Source: a bacterium (GTDB lineage: Bacteria; Hydrogenedentota; Hydrogenedentia; Hydrogenedentiales; SLHB01). Taken from it: 22,234 bases of DNA. Positions 7,444 through 15,610 of this stretch are shown piece after piece. Position 1 is the stretch's first letter, and every line of letters starts with the position of its first letter. Location: positions 1 through 22,234 of the forward strand of contig JAAEQP010001657.1 of assembly GCA_024231375.1 (NCBI GenBank), read 5' to 3'. The notes under the pieces are model-generated. The model had not been told where the DNA came from. It worked only from the letters and a program-made list of their open reading frames with translations, and did not search any database. The position numbers and the translations under genes are program-made.

Positions 7444-8894
7444 GGTTGCGCGCCGGGCTCGAGTTCGTCGGCGTACTCTTGCTGAAGCCGGTCCAACGCC
7501 ACCATATACCGCTTCTTGGACACCTGGAGGAACGCCTCCTTCGCAAGGTCGGTGGCAGCTTCGGACGCCAGTATCCGTGCATCGAAGGTGGCGCCGCTGC
7601 CGCTCAAGGAGCCCGCGTTCTGCACGAGTTCTCCCTTGAGCCGGGCCACGCCATCCGCGATGCGATTCAGCCCGGTGCGCGCCTCCACGGCTTCGCGTTG
7701 AAACTCGCCGCCGACGGCCAGATACTCGTTGCGGGCCTGAACCAGGAATTCCATCGCCTGGCCGTAGTTGCGGTTGACACTTTGCTGCTCGGCGCGGCTT
7801 TCCAACCCTCGACCCCGGGTCAGTGCAGCACGCACGACTTCCAGGCGCGCGTCCCGTCCATCGATGAGCTTCTGCGCCTCCAGCAGCTTGGCCTGTGCGC
7901 TGGGATGCAGCTTGTCCGCTTCAAGTGCACGGGTATATGCGTCGCGGGCGCTTTCGAGTTGTCCTTCCTTCAATGCCGCATCGCCCACCTTCACGTAGTA
8001 TTCCGCGATACGCTGGGCCACGTCGCGGCGGCTGGGCTCCTTTTTCAGCACGGCATTGTACTCTTCCATGGCGCGACCGAATTGGCCGGCATCGAAGAAC
8101 ATGTCTCCGACCTGTTTCTGCAGGTCGGCCGTGCGAAGGCCCATTTCAGCCAAGCGCGTATAGGCCGCATTTGTCTCAGTGGAGTTGCCGCGCCGGATGT
8201 AGAACTGCAGGCCGTCCAGGAAGTAGCTTCGCAGACGGGCTTGGGGCACGTTCGCAACAACGGCGGATCCTTGGATGACCGTGTACCACACATCGGCGAT
8301 GGTGTTAATCGTCCGGCTCACATCCCCGGACAAGGCCTGTGCGGCGACGCCCTTGAATCCGATGCCATCCTGGTAATCCTTGAGAATCACGTCCCTCTGA
8401 GTGGCAGCCGAACGTTGGACCCTCGGCAGGTAGACGGGCGGATCCACGATTTGCCGGTCGCGAGCCGTCAGCGGCACACGCTCGACATTCTTGTCCACGT
8501 CGGCGTAGTACATGCGCCGATACTCAGGATCGGCGTCCGCCAAGGGTGAGCTGATACGCGACACCAGCTTGCCGAGGGCGCCCAGGCGATACGCGTAGTA
8601 GGGGTCTACGCGGTTTCCGCGGATGGCCTGCAGCAGGATCATCTCGGATTCGATGGCCGTGACGGGATTGTCGGTAGCCGTCGGGATCAGAGCCTGGAGT
8701 TCCGATTCGGACACGGACGCGCCTGCCTGGATGTCCCGCTGCAGATTCGTGAGGGGGATGGCGGTGCGCTTCGAGATGAGCTTGGCGGCCGTAGTGACAA
8801 GGGCCACATCCGTTGTGGGGCCCCAGGCTCCGGCCGGTCCGGCAACTGCCGCGACGACGAGCACAACCAGCGTCAGTAATGCGGCGCGTCTCAT
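7440..8894 (-). CDS. Secreted TPR-repeat protein
   Basis: A 484-residue exported protein. It has a clear signal peptide: MRR, a hydrophobic core of about 15 residues and an AGA-W cleavage site after residue 23. The second half holds TPR-like helical repeats (for example YTRLAEMGLRTADL, then AGQFGRAMEEYNAVLKKEP, then EGQLESARDAYTRALEADKL). The C-terminal third is helical, with a final YMVALDRLQQEY repeat. The mature N-terminus begins WGPTTDVALVTTAAKL, reminiscent of zinc-dependent phospholipase C/S1-P1 nuclease starts (Trp, Gly, Pro), but the expected His is Asp, so catalysis is unlikely. Its ATG lies in an ATGA overlap with the end of the upstream zinc-ribbon/TPR gene, so the two are translated together and probably work in one envelope complex. 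No function is known. Confidence 0.85.
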   Translation of the reverse strand: MRRAALLTLVVLVVAAVAGPAGAWGPTTDVALVTTAAKLISKRTAIPLTNLQRDIQAGASVSESELQALIPTATDNPVTAIESEMILLQAIRGNRVDPYYAYRLGALGKLVSRISSPLADADPEYRRMYYADVDKNVERVPLTARDRQIVDPPVYLPRVQRSAATQRDVILKDYQDGIGFKGVAAQALSGDVSRTINTIADVWYTVIQGSAVVANVPQARLRSYFLDGLQFYIRRGNSTETNAAYTRLAEMGLRTADLQKQVGDMFFDAGQFGRAMEEYNAVLKKEPSRRDVAQRIAEYYVKVGDAALKEGQLESARDAYTRALEADKLHPSAQAKLLEAQKLIDGRDARLEVVRAALTRGRGLESRAEQQSVNRNYGQAMEFLVQARNEYLAVGGEFQREAVEARTGLNRIADGVARLKGELVQNAGSLSGSGATFDARILASEAATDLAKEAFLQVSKKRYMVALDRLQQEYADELEPGAQP

Positions 8895-10483
8895 GATCTA
8901 CCCTCCCCTGCAACGCCGGCTACGGTGTCGCCTCCGGCGCCTCCAGGCGACATGCTCTGCCTCAACTGGCTAACGAGTGCCCCAACCTCCAGGGCGCGGG
9001 CATTCGGGTCGTTCTCATCGACCAATGCGAGGTACTGCTCCAGTTCCCGGATGCCCTCGGCTGTTACCGCGTTTCGTATGTACCAGAGTCCGTTCTCAAG
9101 CCGTGCCGGGGCGTAGGAGGGATCTCGGCCGATGGCCCGGCGAAAGGCTTCCCGGGCCTCCGCATCGTTGCCTTCCAGCACGGCAATCCGTCCGCGCACC
9201 GTGTCGACGGCGGCTTGGTTGACGCCCTCCTTGCGGCTCGCCTTGGTGAGGGCGGTGACTGCCCGGTCGCGGCTGCCCAAGGCCAGGTGTATTTGGGCGG
9301 CGTGAACGCCGGCATGACCGGAGATGGCGTTGTTCATGTCCGCCAGTAGTTCGAGTTCTCTTAGGGCGTCCTGGTTCTGGCCCCGCGCCTGGAGGCAGAC
9401 GGCGTGGTAGAAGCGGACGGACGGGGCCGGATTACCCATGGCGATTACCTCACGGAGATAGTCTTCCGCCTCGAGGAACCGGCCTTCAGTCACGAGACGA
9501 AGGCCGAGCTGGGTCAGAGCCTCCTCCTGAAGGGTCGAGCTCTTGTTCGCCAAGGCCTCCAAGTCACCGGTGCTGGCGGTACCGTTGCCACTCAGGCGGT
9601 CCACGAGGGTCTCCAGCAACTGGGTATCTGCGTTGCCGGGGTTCGCCAATACCGCCTGCGACAGTTGGGACCGGGCCTGCTCATAGTCGCCTTGCAGCGC
9701 GCTGGCGATGCCCTGGGTTTCGCTGAGATCGCCCGCCGACACACCTGCCCCGCGGGCGTTGCGGAGGGCGTCAAGCTGCCCTGCCGAGTCGCCTTGTGCG
9801 CCCAAGGCCAGGGCTAGGAGAAACGCCGCCTGACCGTCATTGGGGAATCGCTTCGTCAGTTTGCGCAACACCGAGACCTGGCGGTCGATTGCGCCGGCCT
9901 CCTCGCCACGGGCATGGCTCAACGCCGCGAACAGCGCGGCCTCCTTCTTCTCAGGCATGTAGTCGAACGCCTTCTCAAAGGAGTCGGCGGCAGCTTCGTA
10001 GTCCCGGAAATCGAAATGCAACCGGCCAAGCTCGTAGTGGGCGTCGCCACGCTCAGGATGGGACGTGACATACTTGGTGAGCAGTTCCGCGGCTTCCGTG
10101 CGGCGATTCTCGGCTGCCAAGCGGCGTGCCCTATCGACGGGATTGCGAAACAGGAACACGGCGCCGACACCCAGCCCGACCACGACGATCCCGGCGGTGA
10201 CGAGCCCGATGATCCCCCACGGTACCGATCGCTCGACACTCTCGGGGAGGGCTTTCTCCTCGGCGATTTTCTGGCCGGTCAGCAGATTGGTGCCACACGC
10301 GACGCAGATGATGTCCCCTTCGCGCACCAGAGCGCCGCAGCTCGGGCAGGTCTGGCTGCGTGCGTCTCCTTTCTTCTGATCGGCACCCTCCTGACTCTGC
10401 AGAAATCCGCCGCAGTGGACGCAGTTGTCGAGCTTTGGGTCGGTGAGTTTGCCGCAGAATGGGCAGTTGATCGTGGTTGCCAC
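8891..10483 (-). CDS. Membrane protein with two zinc ribbons and periplasmic TPR repeats
   Basis: A 530-residue protein with a clear three-part plan. The N-terminus carries two double-CxxC zinc ribbons (C7/C10 with C21/C24, and C46/C49 with C60/C63). A single transmembrane helix follows at about residues 89-112, and then about 400 residues of TPR repeats (RGDAHYELGRLHFDFRDYEA onward). With the N-terminus inside, the zinc ribbons would be cytosolic and the TPRs periplasmic. Start codon is GTG at 10483 (minus-strand bases 10483-10481), with AGGAAGGGG upstream. The final bases overlap the start of the secreted TPR gene by four (ATGA). The design suggests a scaffold that gathers partners outside the membrane. 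Function is unknown; a role in envelope assembly or secretion is inference. Confidence 0.87.
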   Translation of the reverse strand: MATTINCPFCGKLTDPKLDNCVHCGGFLQSQEGADQKKGDARSQTCPSCGALVREGDIICVACGTNLLTGQKIAEEKALPESVERSVPWGIIGLVTAGIVVVGLGVGAVFLFRNPVDRARRLAAENRRTEAAELLTKYVTSHPERGDAHYELGRLHFDFRDYEAAADSFEKAFDYMPEKKEAALFAALSHARGEEAGAIDRQVSVLRKLTKRFPNDGQAAFLLALALGAQGDSAGQLDALRNARGAGVSAGDLSETQGIASALQGDYEQARSQLSQAVLANPGNADTQLLETLVDRLSGNGTASTGDLEALANKSSTLQEEALTQLGLRLVTEGRFLEAEDYLREVIAMGNPAPSVRFYHAVCLQARGQNQDALRELELLADMNNAISGHAGVHAAQIHLALGSRDRAVTALTKASRKEGVNQAAVDTVRGRIAVLEGNDAEAREAFRRAIGRDPSYAPARLENGLWYIRNAVTAEGIRELEQYLALVDENDPNARALEVGALVSQLRQSMSPGGAGGDTVAGVAGEGRS

Positions 10484-10535
10484 TGCCAGAACCCCTTCCT
10501 AGGTTAGACTAAGGCACGCACCGTCTACGCTGTCA

Positions 10536-10552
10536 CTGGCGCGGTCCGCCAG
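10536..10552 (-). terminator. Hairpin directly after the small zinc-ribbon gene, possible attenuator
   Basis: CTGGCG and CGCCAG form a perfect 6-bp stem with a five-base loop, two bases after the stop of the 56-residue gene and 52 bases before the next start. There is no T-run, so it may protect or attenuate the transcript rather than end it. Confidence 0.35.
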
Positions 10553-10554
10553 GG

Positions 10555-10725
10555 TCACGACTCCGTGTCGCCGGGAAACCGATATCCGCACTTCTTGCAG
10601 GTTTCCGCGTCAAGAGATGAACGGGCACCACACTCCGGGCATCGCTTGCATATCAGCGACGGGACCGACACTACGGTAACCACCAGGATGATGGCCACCA
10701 TTATGTAGAGGTAGTAGCTCCCCAT
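10555..10725 (-). CDS. 56-residue zinc-ribbon membrane microprotein
   Basis: A short frame starting ATG at 10725 and ending TGA at 10555-10557. It encodes an N-terminal hydrophobic helix (YLYIMVAIILVVTVVSVP, about residues 5-22). A zinc ribbon follows: C26, then CPEC (C29, C32) and CKKC (C43, C46), with a GYRFPGD tail. The ribbon resembles those of the next gene downstream, and both sit on the same strand 71 bases apart, after a near-consensus promoter. The pattern of one membrane helix plus paired CxxC motifs is unlikely by chance. The helix-then-ribbon order is the reverse of the larger protein. A ribosome site is weak (GGGCTAAG is the only purine-rich stretch near). Function is unknown; it may partner the zinc-ribbon/TPR protein. 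Confidence 0.72.
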   Translation of the reverse strand: MGSYYLYIMVAIILVVTVVSVPSLICKRCPECGARSSLDAETCKKCGYRFPGDTES

Positions 10726-10804
10726 CTGATCAACTTAGCCCGCACCATCATGGCTGGCGGCGGTCCGCCCGCCTCTAACTCTTCGCACCTACATTATACC
10801 CCAG

Positions 10805-10833
10805 ATTCTAATCCCGGCACTGCGAGTTGTCAA
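10805..10833 (-). promoter_or_regulatory. Near-consensus promoter for the zinc-ribbon/TPR operon
   Basis: On the minus strand, TTGACA (-35, 10828-10833) is followed after 17 bases by TAGAAT (-10, 10805-10810): six and five matches to consensus. A second perfect TATAAT follows at 10793-10798 (minus strand), without a matching -35. The -10 lies inside one arm of a 12-bp inverted repeat shared with the fabH side. Confidence 0.65.
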
Positions 10834-10899
10834 TAGATCATTGTTTCCTAAGGATTTAGATGCACTAGATCTGAGCGCCTCGCGAGCGCGTGAGGTCCG

Positions 10900-10927
10900 T
10901 TGTTCGATACAATTCGCAGAATTAGAA
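10900..10927 (+). promoter_or_regulatory. Possible fabH promoter
   Basis: TTGTTC (10900-10905) and TAGAAT (10922-10927) are separated by 16 bases. The -10 matches five of six but the -35 only three. It is about 118 bases before the fabH start and mirrors the promoter on the other strand. Confidence 0.35.
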
Positions 10928-11044
10928 TCTGGCGCAAATTTTCGCCAAAACCTTCGCCTCCGTCGGGTGGTCATACCTTGAAGTCGGGGGAGGCACTCTG
11001 GACCGTGCCATTGGTACCCCCACAGATTTTGGAGAGGGAGATTC

Positions 11045-12025
11045 ATGACGCGTGCCCATGTGATTGGAGCCGGGCAATACCTGCCCGAACAGGTTCTGAC
11101 GAATTCTGATGTTGAGAAACTGACGGATACCAGTGACGAGTGGATTCGCAAGCGGACAGGCATTCATCAACGACACGCCGTGTCTGATGAGGAAGCGACA
11201 TCCGACCTTGCAAGGGGGGCGGCTCTTCAGGCCCTGGCGCGCGCCGGGGTAGACCCGGCCGACGTGGACCTCATCCTCTGTTGTACCACCACGCCGGACT
11301 ACGTGTTCCCTTCCACGGCATGCATCGTGCAGGGCCTCATCGGGGCGCGCGGGGCCGCGGCGTACGACATCAACGCTGCGTGCAGCGGATTCGTGTACGG
11401 TCTGACGTCAGCCGATGCCTTTGTGCGTGCGGGCGTCTACCAGACCGTTCTGGTGATCGGAGCGGACGTGGCCACGAACCGCATGCGGTGGGAGTCGCGG
11501 GACACGGCGGTTCTCTTCGGCGACGGCGCCGGGGCGGTCGTTGTGCAGGCGCGCGACGGAGACGCCGGCGTGATGGCTACCCATCTCGGTGCCGACGGCA
11601 GCGAGGGGGATTTGCTTCACTACCGGGGCGGAGGCTCCCGGATTCCGCCGACCGCGGAGAGCATCACCGGTCCTGACTTCGACTTCAAGATGAAGGGGGC
11701 GGAGTTGTTCAAGCGGGCCGTGGGCGTGTTCTCCGAGGCCGCAGAGAAGACGTTGCAGAAGACCGGGCTGACGGCAGCCGACCTGGATCTGTTCGTTCCG
11801 CACCAAGCCAACATCCGCATCATTCAGATGGTGGCGGACCGGCTGGGATTGACGGAACAGCAGGTCATGGTGAATATCCACCGGGTTGCCAACACCACCG
11901 CGGCCTCTATCCCGATCGCCTTGGACGATGCGGTGCAAGCGGGTCGCGTGAAACCCGGCGCCACGGTCATGGTAGCCTCGTTCGGCGCGGGGCTCACGTG
12001 GGGGTCGGCCATCATCCGGTGGTAA
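11045..12025 (+). CDS. fabH: 3-oxoacyl-ACP synthase III (KAS III)
   Basis: Cytosolic thiolase-fold enzyme that condenses acetyl-CoA (or a branched acyl-CoA) with malonyl-ACP to start fatty acid synthesis. The catalytic triad is complete: C113 in NAACSGF, H253 in PHQANIRI, and N283 in RVANTTAAS. Other signatures are TSDEWIRKRTGI (residues 29-40), FGDGAGAVV, and the C-terminal GAGLTWGSAI. The length of 326 residues is normal for the family. The ATG follows GGAGAGGGAG by five bases. It stands alone, without plsX, fabD or fabG beside it. It is divergent from the zinc-ribbon operon and convergent with the MFS gene, from which its stop is separated by only nine bases. Confidence 0.96.
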   Translation: MTRAHVIGAGQYLPEQVLTNSDVEKLTDTSDEWIRKRTGIHQRHAVSDEEATSDLARGAALQALARAGVDPADVDLILCCTTTPDYVFPSTACIVQGLIGARGAAAYDINAACSGFVYGLTSADAFVRAGVYQTVLVIGADVATNRMRWESRDTAVLFGDGAGAVVVQARDGDAGVMATHLGADGSEGDLLHYRGGGSRIPPTAESITGPDFDFKMKGAELFKRAVGVFSEAAEKTLQKTGLTAADLDLFVPHQANIRIIQMVADRLGLTEQQVMVNIHRVANTTAASIPIALDDAVQAGRVKPGATVMVASFGAGLTWGSAIIRW

Positions 12026-12034
12026 TGGTGCGGA

Positions 12035-13372
12035 TCAGGCTTCCTCGCCGAAGTCCAGGTCGGGCGCGTCCGCTTCGGTCCTGGGCCTCAGGCGGGACGC
12101 GACCACGAACGCGACTACGGAGGCGATGCACGATAGGCCGAAGGTGAACGTATACGACACGCGTTCCGCCAGGAATCCCGCAAGGGTGGGGGCGAACAGC
12201 AGCGGTACGTACAGCGTATTCATGAACGCCACGTAGGTAGGGCGTAGTCGTGCGGAGGGAAGCGCCAGCAGGTACACCATGCCCGAGATGTCGCATGCGT
12301 TGGCCGACGTGGTGGCGCACAGGTACATGACGACGTACGCGGCAAGGTAGTGGCGCTGCGCGAATCCCGCCGTGGCATCGACGCGGGCGAGCACGGCGAG
12401 CACGAGGGCCGTCAGCGGAGCCAGCAGCATCAGCACCACGCCGATACGCATGACGAAGATCTCGCCGTATCGGCGCGCCACCCGGCCCCAAGCGAAACTC
12501 GAGACGCCTCCCGCGAGCAGGACGATTGCCGTGAACCAGCCGGCCGTAATGCGCGGCGTCGCATTGAACAGTTCGATCGCCATGGGCACGAAGAGCGCCA
12601 ACTGAGACATGCGGCCGAAAGCCCATGTGGCGCGCAGGATGAAGAACCTGCGGAAGTCGGGGTCGTTCCGGAAGATGACGGGTCCTCGCTTCAGGAAGGT
12701 CCAGAACGACACCCGGCGGTCGGTCACTTCTTCGACGGGTTCGCGGACCCCCATGAACAGGCCGTAGGCCGCGCCGCACACCAGCGCGCCCAGAAGCATG
12801 AGTACTGCGTAGTTGGTTGGGAACGGCACCCCGGATCGCTCGGAGAGGATGAACCCCACCACGAAGGTGGCGAGGAATCCCAGCAGTCCACCCAGCATGC
12901 GACGGTAGCCCCAGAGCATGGCCATGTCGCGTTTGGGGATGGTCTTGCCGACGATGTCCATGAACGGGACGCCCACGACGCCGCCGGAACTGGCGAACAG
13001 GGCATAGAGTCCGAGCACGATCCAGAACAGGAGCAGCCAACTCCCCGACCAGAGGAAGATCGTGGCGGCCATGGCAATCAGCATCGAGAACCGGAGCACG
13101 GCCATTGTGGTGTAGAGCGGCAACTTTCGCGAGAGCGGTTCCACGAGAGGGCCCACAAAGATCTGGGGCCACATCCACCCAGCGCCGCCCATGCTCACGA
13201 GAAGACCCACACACAACGTAGAGTCTGTGAGCGTCTTGGCGAAACTTGCCAGAACGGTGTCCGGTGCGAAGAAGGCGGTGCCCATGACTACGATACCGCC
13301 GTTCCACACGGTCAGCCGGAAGTTGCGCCGCGAAGGGCGGTTCACCTGTTCCGTTGAGTTGGCCGCAGTCAT
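12035..13372 (-). CDS. MFS transporter
   Basis: Inner-membrane permease of the major facilitator superfamily, 445 residues with about twelve predicted helices. A short charged N-terminus precedes helix 1 (GGIVVMGTAFFAPDTVL). A hydrophilic central loop (MGVREPVEEVTDRRVSFW) links the two halves, and an acidic tail (EADAPDLDFGEEA) ends it. The substrate is not evident; the helix pattern resembles poorly characterised MFS groups rather than sugar or drug exporters with known motifs. It starts 11 bases after the stop of the HAD gene, so it is the last gene of the dapF-purN-HAD-MFS operon. An overlapping minus-strand frame (13307-12012) is a shadow. Confidence 0.88.
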   Translation of the reverse strand: MTAANSTEQVNRPSRRNFRLTVWNGGIVVMGTAFFAPDTVLASFAKTLTDSTLCVGLLVSMGGAGWMWPQIFVGPLVEPLSRKLPLYTTMAVLRFSMLIAMAATIFLWSGSWLLLFWIVLGLYALFASSGGVVGVPFMDIVGKTIPKRDMAMLWGYRRMLGGLLGFLATFVVGFILSERSGVPFPTNYAVLMLLGALVCGAAYGLFMGVREPVEEVTDRRVSFWTFLKRGPVIFRNDPDFRRFFILRATWAFGRMSQLALFVPMAIELFNATPRITAGWFTAIVLLAGGVSSFAWGRVARRYGEIFVMRIGVVLMLLAPLTALVLAVLARVDATAGFAQRHYLAAYVVMYLCATTSANACDISGMVYLLALPSARLRPTYVAFMNTLYVPLLFAPTLAGFLAERVSYTFTFGLSCIASVVAFVVASRLRPRTEADAPDLDFGEEA

Positions 13373-13383
13373 GGTCGCATGCC

Positions 13384-14031
13384 CTATGAGTCGAGGCGCT
13401 TGGCGAGGATGTGGTCGGCGACCTCGCTCAGCGAGTCAAACACGGCTTCGGGATTCAGCGCCTCGAGTTCCTCCCGTGTGTCGTATCCCGTGGTGACGCA
13501 GAGGCATCGAACATTGGCGTTGTGCGCGGCGTTGATGTCGAATGCGGTGTCCCCCACGAACCACATCCCGTCCGCTCCGACCGCCAGATTCTCCAGCGAC
13601 TTCAGCACGGCCTCCGGATGTGGCTTGGGGTGGACCACGTCCTCGGGACCGATCCCCGACACGAATAAATGGCGGACGCCAAGCGATTCGAGAATCACAT
13701 CCGCATACTTGCGTAGCTTTGACGTCGCAAACCCGAGGCGAATCCCTGCGTCGGCGAGTTGCTCCAGGCATTCCCGGGCACCCGGCAACAGAACCGTCTT
13801 GTCACACGCGATCGTTGCGTAATGGGCCCGGAATACGGGCACGCACACGGCCGGATCGCAATCGGCGATCTGGGTGAATTGAGCCTCGATGGTGAAACCA
13901 ATCGTCTCCACGATCCGGTTGCGTGGCGGACGGGCAATCCCGGCAGCGTCGAAGGCATGAAAGAACGACTCGACGATGGCTTCCGTCGAGTCGATGAGGG
14001 TTCCGTCCAGATCGAATGCTACCGCGCGCAT
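13384..14031 (-). CDS. HAD-superfamily hydrolase (phosphoglycolate phosphatase-like)
   Basis: A 215-residue cytosolic phosphatase of HAD subfamily I with a small helical cap. Motif I is FDLDGTLID (nucleophile D7, acid D9). Motif II is ATSKLRK, motif III the Lys in HPKPHPEAV, and motif IV FVGDTAFDI. The size and cap match the Gph/phosphoglycolate phosphatase-like group, but substrate specificity cannot be read. The start is taken as ATG 14031, whose A is shared with the TGA of purN. A GTG one codon earlier (14034) is equally possible and would overlap by four bases. Either way translation is probably coupled to purN. Confidence 0.88.
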   Translation of the reverse strand: MRAVAFDLDGTLIDSTEAIVESFFHAFDAAGIARPPRNRIVETIGFTIEAQFTQIADCDPAVCVPVFRAHYATIACDKTVLLPGARECLEQLADAGIRLGFATSKLRKYADVILESLGVRHLFVSGIGPEDVVHPKPHPEAVLKSLENLAVGADGMWFVGDTAFDINAAHNANVRCLCVTTGYDTREELEALNPEAVFDSLSEVADHILAKRLDS

Positions 14032-14645
14032 CACGTTACACGCACCTTGCGGCCCTCCAGACGAACGCGCCCTTCGGCGAACAACTGGAGCACCTTCGGA
14101 TACACCTCCCGCTCCTTCTCTTGAACGCGATCGGCAAGGGTGTCGGCCGTGTCGTCGTCAAGGACAGGAACAGCCTCCTGATAGATGATTGGGCCGTGAT
14201 CGTATTGATCGTCCGCGAAGTGCACCGTGACCCCTGTGAGTTTCGCTCCGTACTCCAGCACGGCTTCATGGACGTGATGTCCATACATGCCCTTGCCGCA
14301 GAACGCGGGGATCAGTGCCGGGTGGATGTTGACGATGCGGCCGGTGAAATCGGCGGGAACGTGCAGCAGGCTCATGAAGCCCGCCAGAACAACCAACTCC
14401 GGTTCGTGCTTGCGGACGGCATCCCAAATGGCATCGTTGAAGGCGTCCAGGTCGGCGAAGCTCTTTCGATGGACGGCTTCCGCCGGGATATCATGGTTGT
14501 GCGCACGATCCAGTCCATAGGCGGATTTCTTGGAGCTGACCACACATGCGATGGTAGCGTCGAGTGACCCCTCATCAATTCGGTCAATCAGGTTCTGCAG
14601 CGTTGTTCCACTGCCTGACAGCAGCACGGCCAACTTCACGCCCAT
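14031..14645 (-). CDS. purN: Phosphoribosylglycinamide formyltransferase
   Basis: Cytosolic enzyme that transfers a formyl group from 10-formyl-tetrahydrofolate to GAR in de novo purine synthesis. The 204-residue length is normal. The N-terminal LLSGSGTTLQNLI binds the phosphate. Catalytic N106 and H108 are in VNIHPALIPAF, and the third catalytic Asp is D149 in QYDHGPII. The start at 14645 (MGVKLAV) has GGGGAG upstream and begins where homology begins; the open frame continues to 15059 only as a shadow of dapF. It lies 44 bases after dapF and overlaps the HAD gene by one base. Confidence 0.95.
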   Translation of the reverse strand: MGVKLAVLLSGSGTTLQNLIDRIDEGSLDATIACVVSSKKSAYGLDRAHNHDIPAEAVHRKSFADLDAFNDAIWDAVRKHEPELVVLAGFMSLLHVPADFTGRIVNIHPALIPAFCGKGMYGHHVHEAVLEYGAKLTGVTVHFADDQYDHGPIIYQEAVPVLDDDTADTLADRVQEKEREVYPKVLQLFAEGRVRLEGRKVRVT

Positions 14646-14689
14646 CGGTGTCTCCCCGTTTGTAGTTGCGCGGCTCCATTCGGTCGGGG

Positions 14690-15529
14690 TCAATCCGGCC
14701 ACACCCCCGTGAACACTTCCGTCGCGGGCCCCTCTTGATAGACGAATCCGTCTTCGGCCCATTCGATTGCCAGAGTCCCGTACACTAGATGCACGTTGAC
14801 CTTGCGGTTGACCCGGTCGGTGATCATGGCGGCGAGCGCCGAACCGCACGAGCCGCTGCCGCTGGCCATGGTGATCCCGCTGCCTCGTTCCCAAATGCGC
14901 ATGACCATGTTGTCGCGATCCTGAACGGTCACAAACTCCACGTTGGTGCGCTCTGTAAAACTCGGATGCTTCTCGATCTTCGGCCCGATTTCCGACAGAG
15001 GCACCTTCGTAGCATCGTTGACGAAAAACACGGCATGGGGATTCCCGATGTTGGCGCACGTGACCTTCATGACGGTCCCGTCCACATCCAGGTCCTCCTC
15101 GATGACGCGGCCTTCGGAACCGGCCATAGGAATCTCGCTTCGCTCAAACCGGGGCTCGCCCATGTTCGACCGGACGGTCGTTACCGTGTCACCCTCAACA
15201 TTGAGCACCACGCGGTTCGGACCGGCCAAGGTGAGGATGATGAACTCGGTCTTGTCGGTCATGCCGCGTTCGTACACGTACTTTGCGAAACATCGAATGC
15301 CGTTGCCACAAGTCTCGGCTTCGCTGCCGTCCGCGTTGAAGATGCGCATATCAAACTCGGCGCCGTCGCGTCCCGGATTGATGAGAATGATCCCGTCCGA
15401 CCCCGCGCCGAGATGACGGGGGCTCATCTGGCGAGACAACTCGGGCGGGTCGGCAACCGGGTTCTTCGCCGTGTCGATGAAGAAGTAATCGTTGCCGAGT
15501 CCGTGTAACTTTGTGAATTCGATTGGCAT
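14690..15529 (-). CDS. dapF: Diaminopimelate epimerase with altered second active-site cysteine
   Basis: Converts LL- to meso-diaminopimelate for lysine and peptidoglycan synthesis. Clear family blocks are FTKLHGLGNDYFFID (residues 5-19), LGAGSDGI, FNADGSEAETCGNGIRC (first catalytic Cys C74) and NIGNPHAVFFV. The second site, normally ACG(S/T)G, here reads MASGSGSCGSA: position 223 is Ser (codon AGC), with a Cys five residues later (C228). The protein has 279 residues, normal length. The start at 15529 is six bases after GAGG; the ATG at 15535 abuts that site directly and is less likely. It is first in the dapF-purN-HAD-MFS operon. It may be a real epimerase using a variant site, or a related racemase. 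Confidence 0.9.
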   Translation of the reverse strand: MPIEFTKLHGLGNDYFFIDTAKNPVADPPELSRQMSPRHLGAGSDGIILINPGRDGAEFDMRIFNADGSEAETCGNGIRCFAKYVYERGMTDKTEFIILTLAGPNRVVLNVEGDTVTTVRSNMGEPRFERSEIPMAGSEGRVIEEDLDVDGTVMKVTCANIGNPHAVFFVNDATKVPLSEIGPKIEKHPSFTERTNVEFVTVQDRDNMVMRIWERGSGITMASGSGSCGSALAAMITDRVNRKVNVHLVYGTLAIEWAEDGFVYQEGPATEVFTGVWPD

Positions 15530-15610
15530 ATCCATCCTCGCGAGTTGGTGATGCGCGCTGCGCGGGCTTCGCATCGGCTGAGCGGGCGCTGAGTCGCACC
15601 GTCGGTGACG

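Larger units (their letters stand above)
10801..10932. repeat. Perfect 12-bp inverted repeat spanning the divergent promoter region
   Basis: CCAGATTCTAAT (10801-10812) is the exact reverse complement of ATTAGAATCTGG (10921-10932), with 108 bases between. Each arm contains a TAGAAT -10-like core reading outward, so the two arms serve opposite promoters. It may be a paired operator or simply two similar promoters. Confidence 0.6.

Noticed and set aside
12350..13357. 335-residue plus-strand frame antisense to the MFS gene
   Set aside because: Charged, repetitive composition of a shadow; the other strand has twelve hydrophobic helices.
14646..15059. N-terminal extension of the purN frame
   Set aside because: It lies wholly within dapF in another frame, and PurN homology begins at the ATG at 14645 with its own ribosome site.
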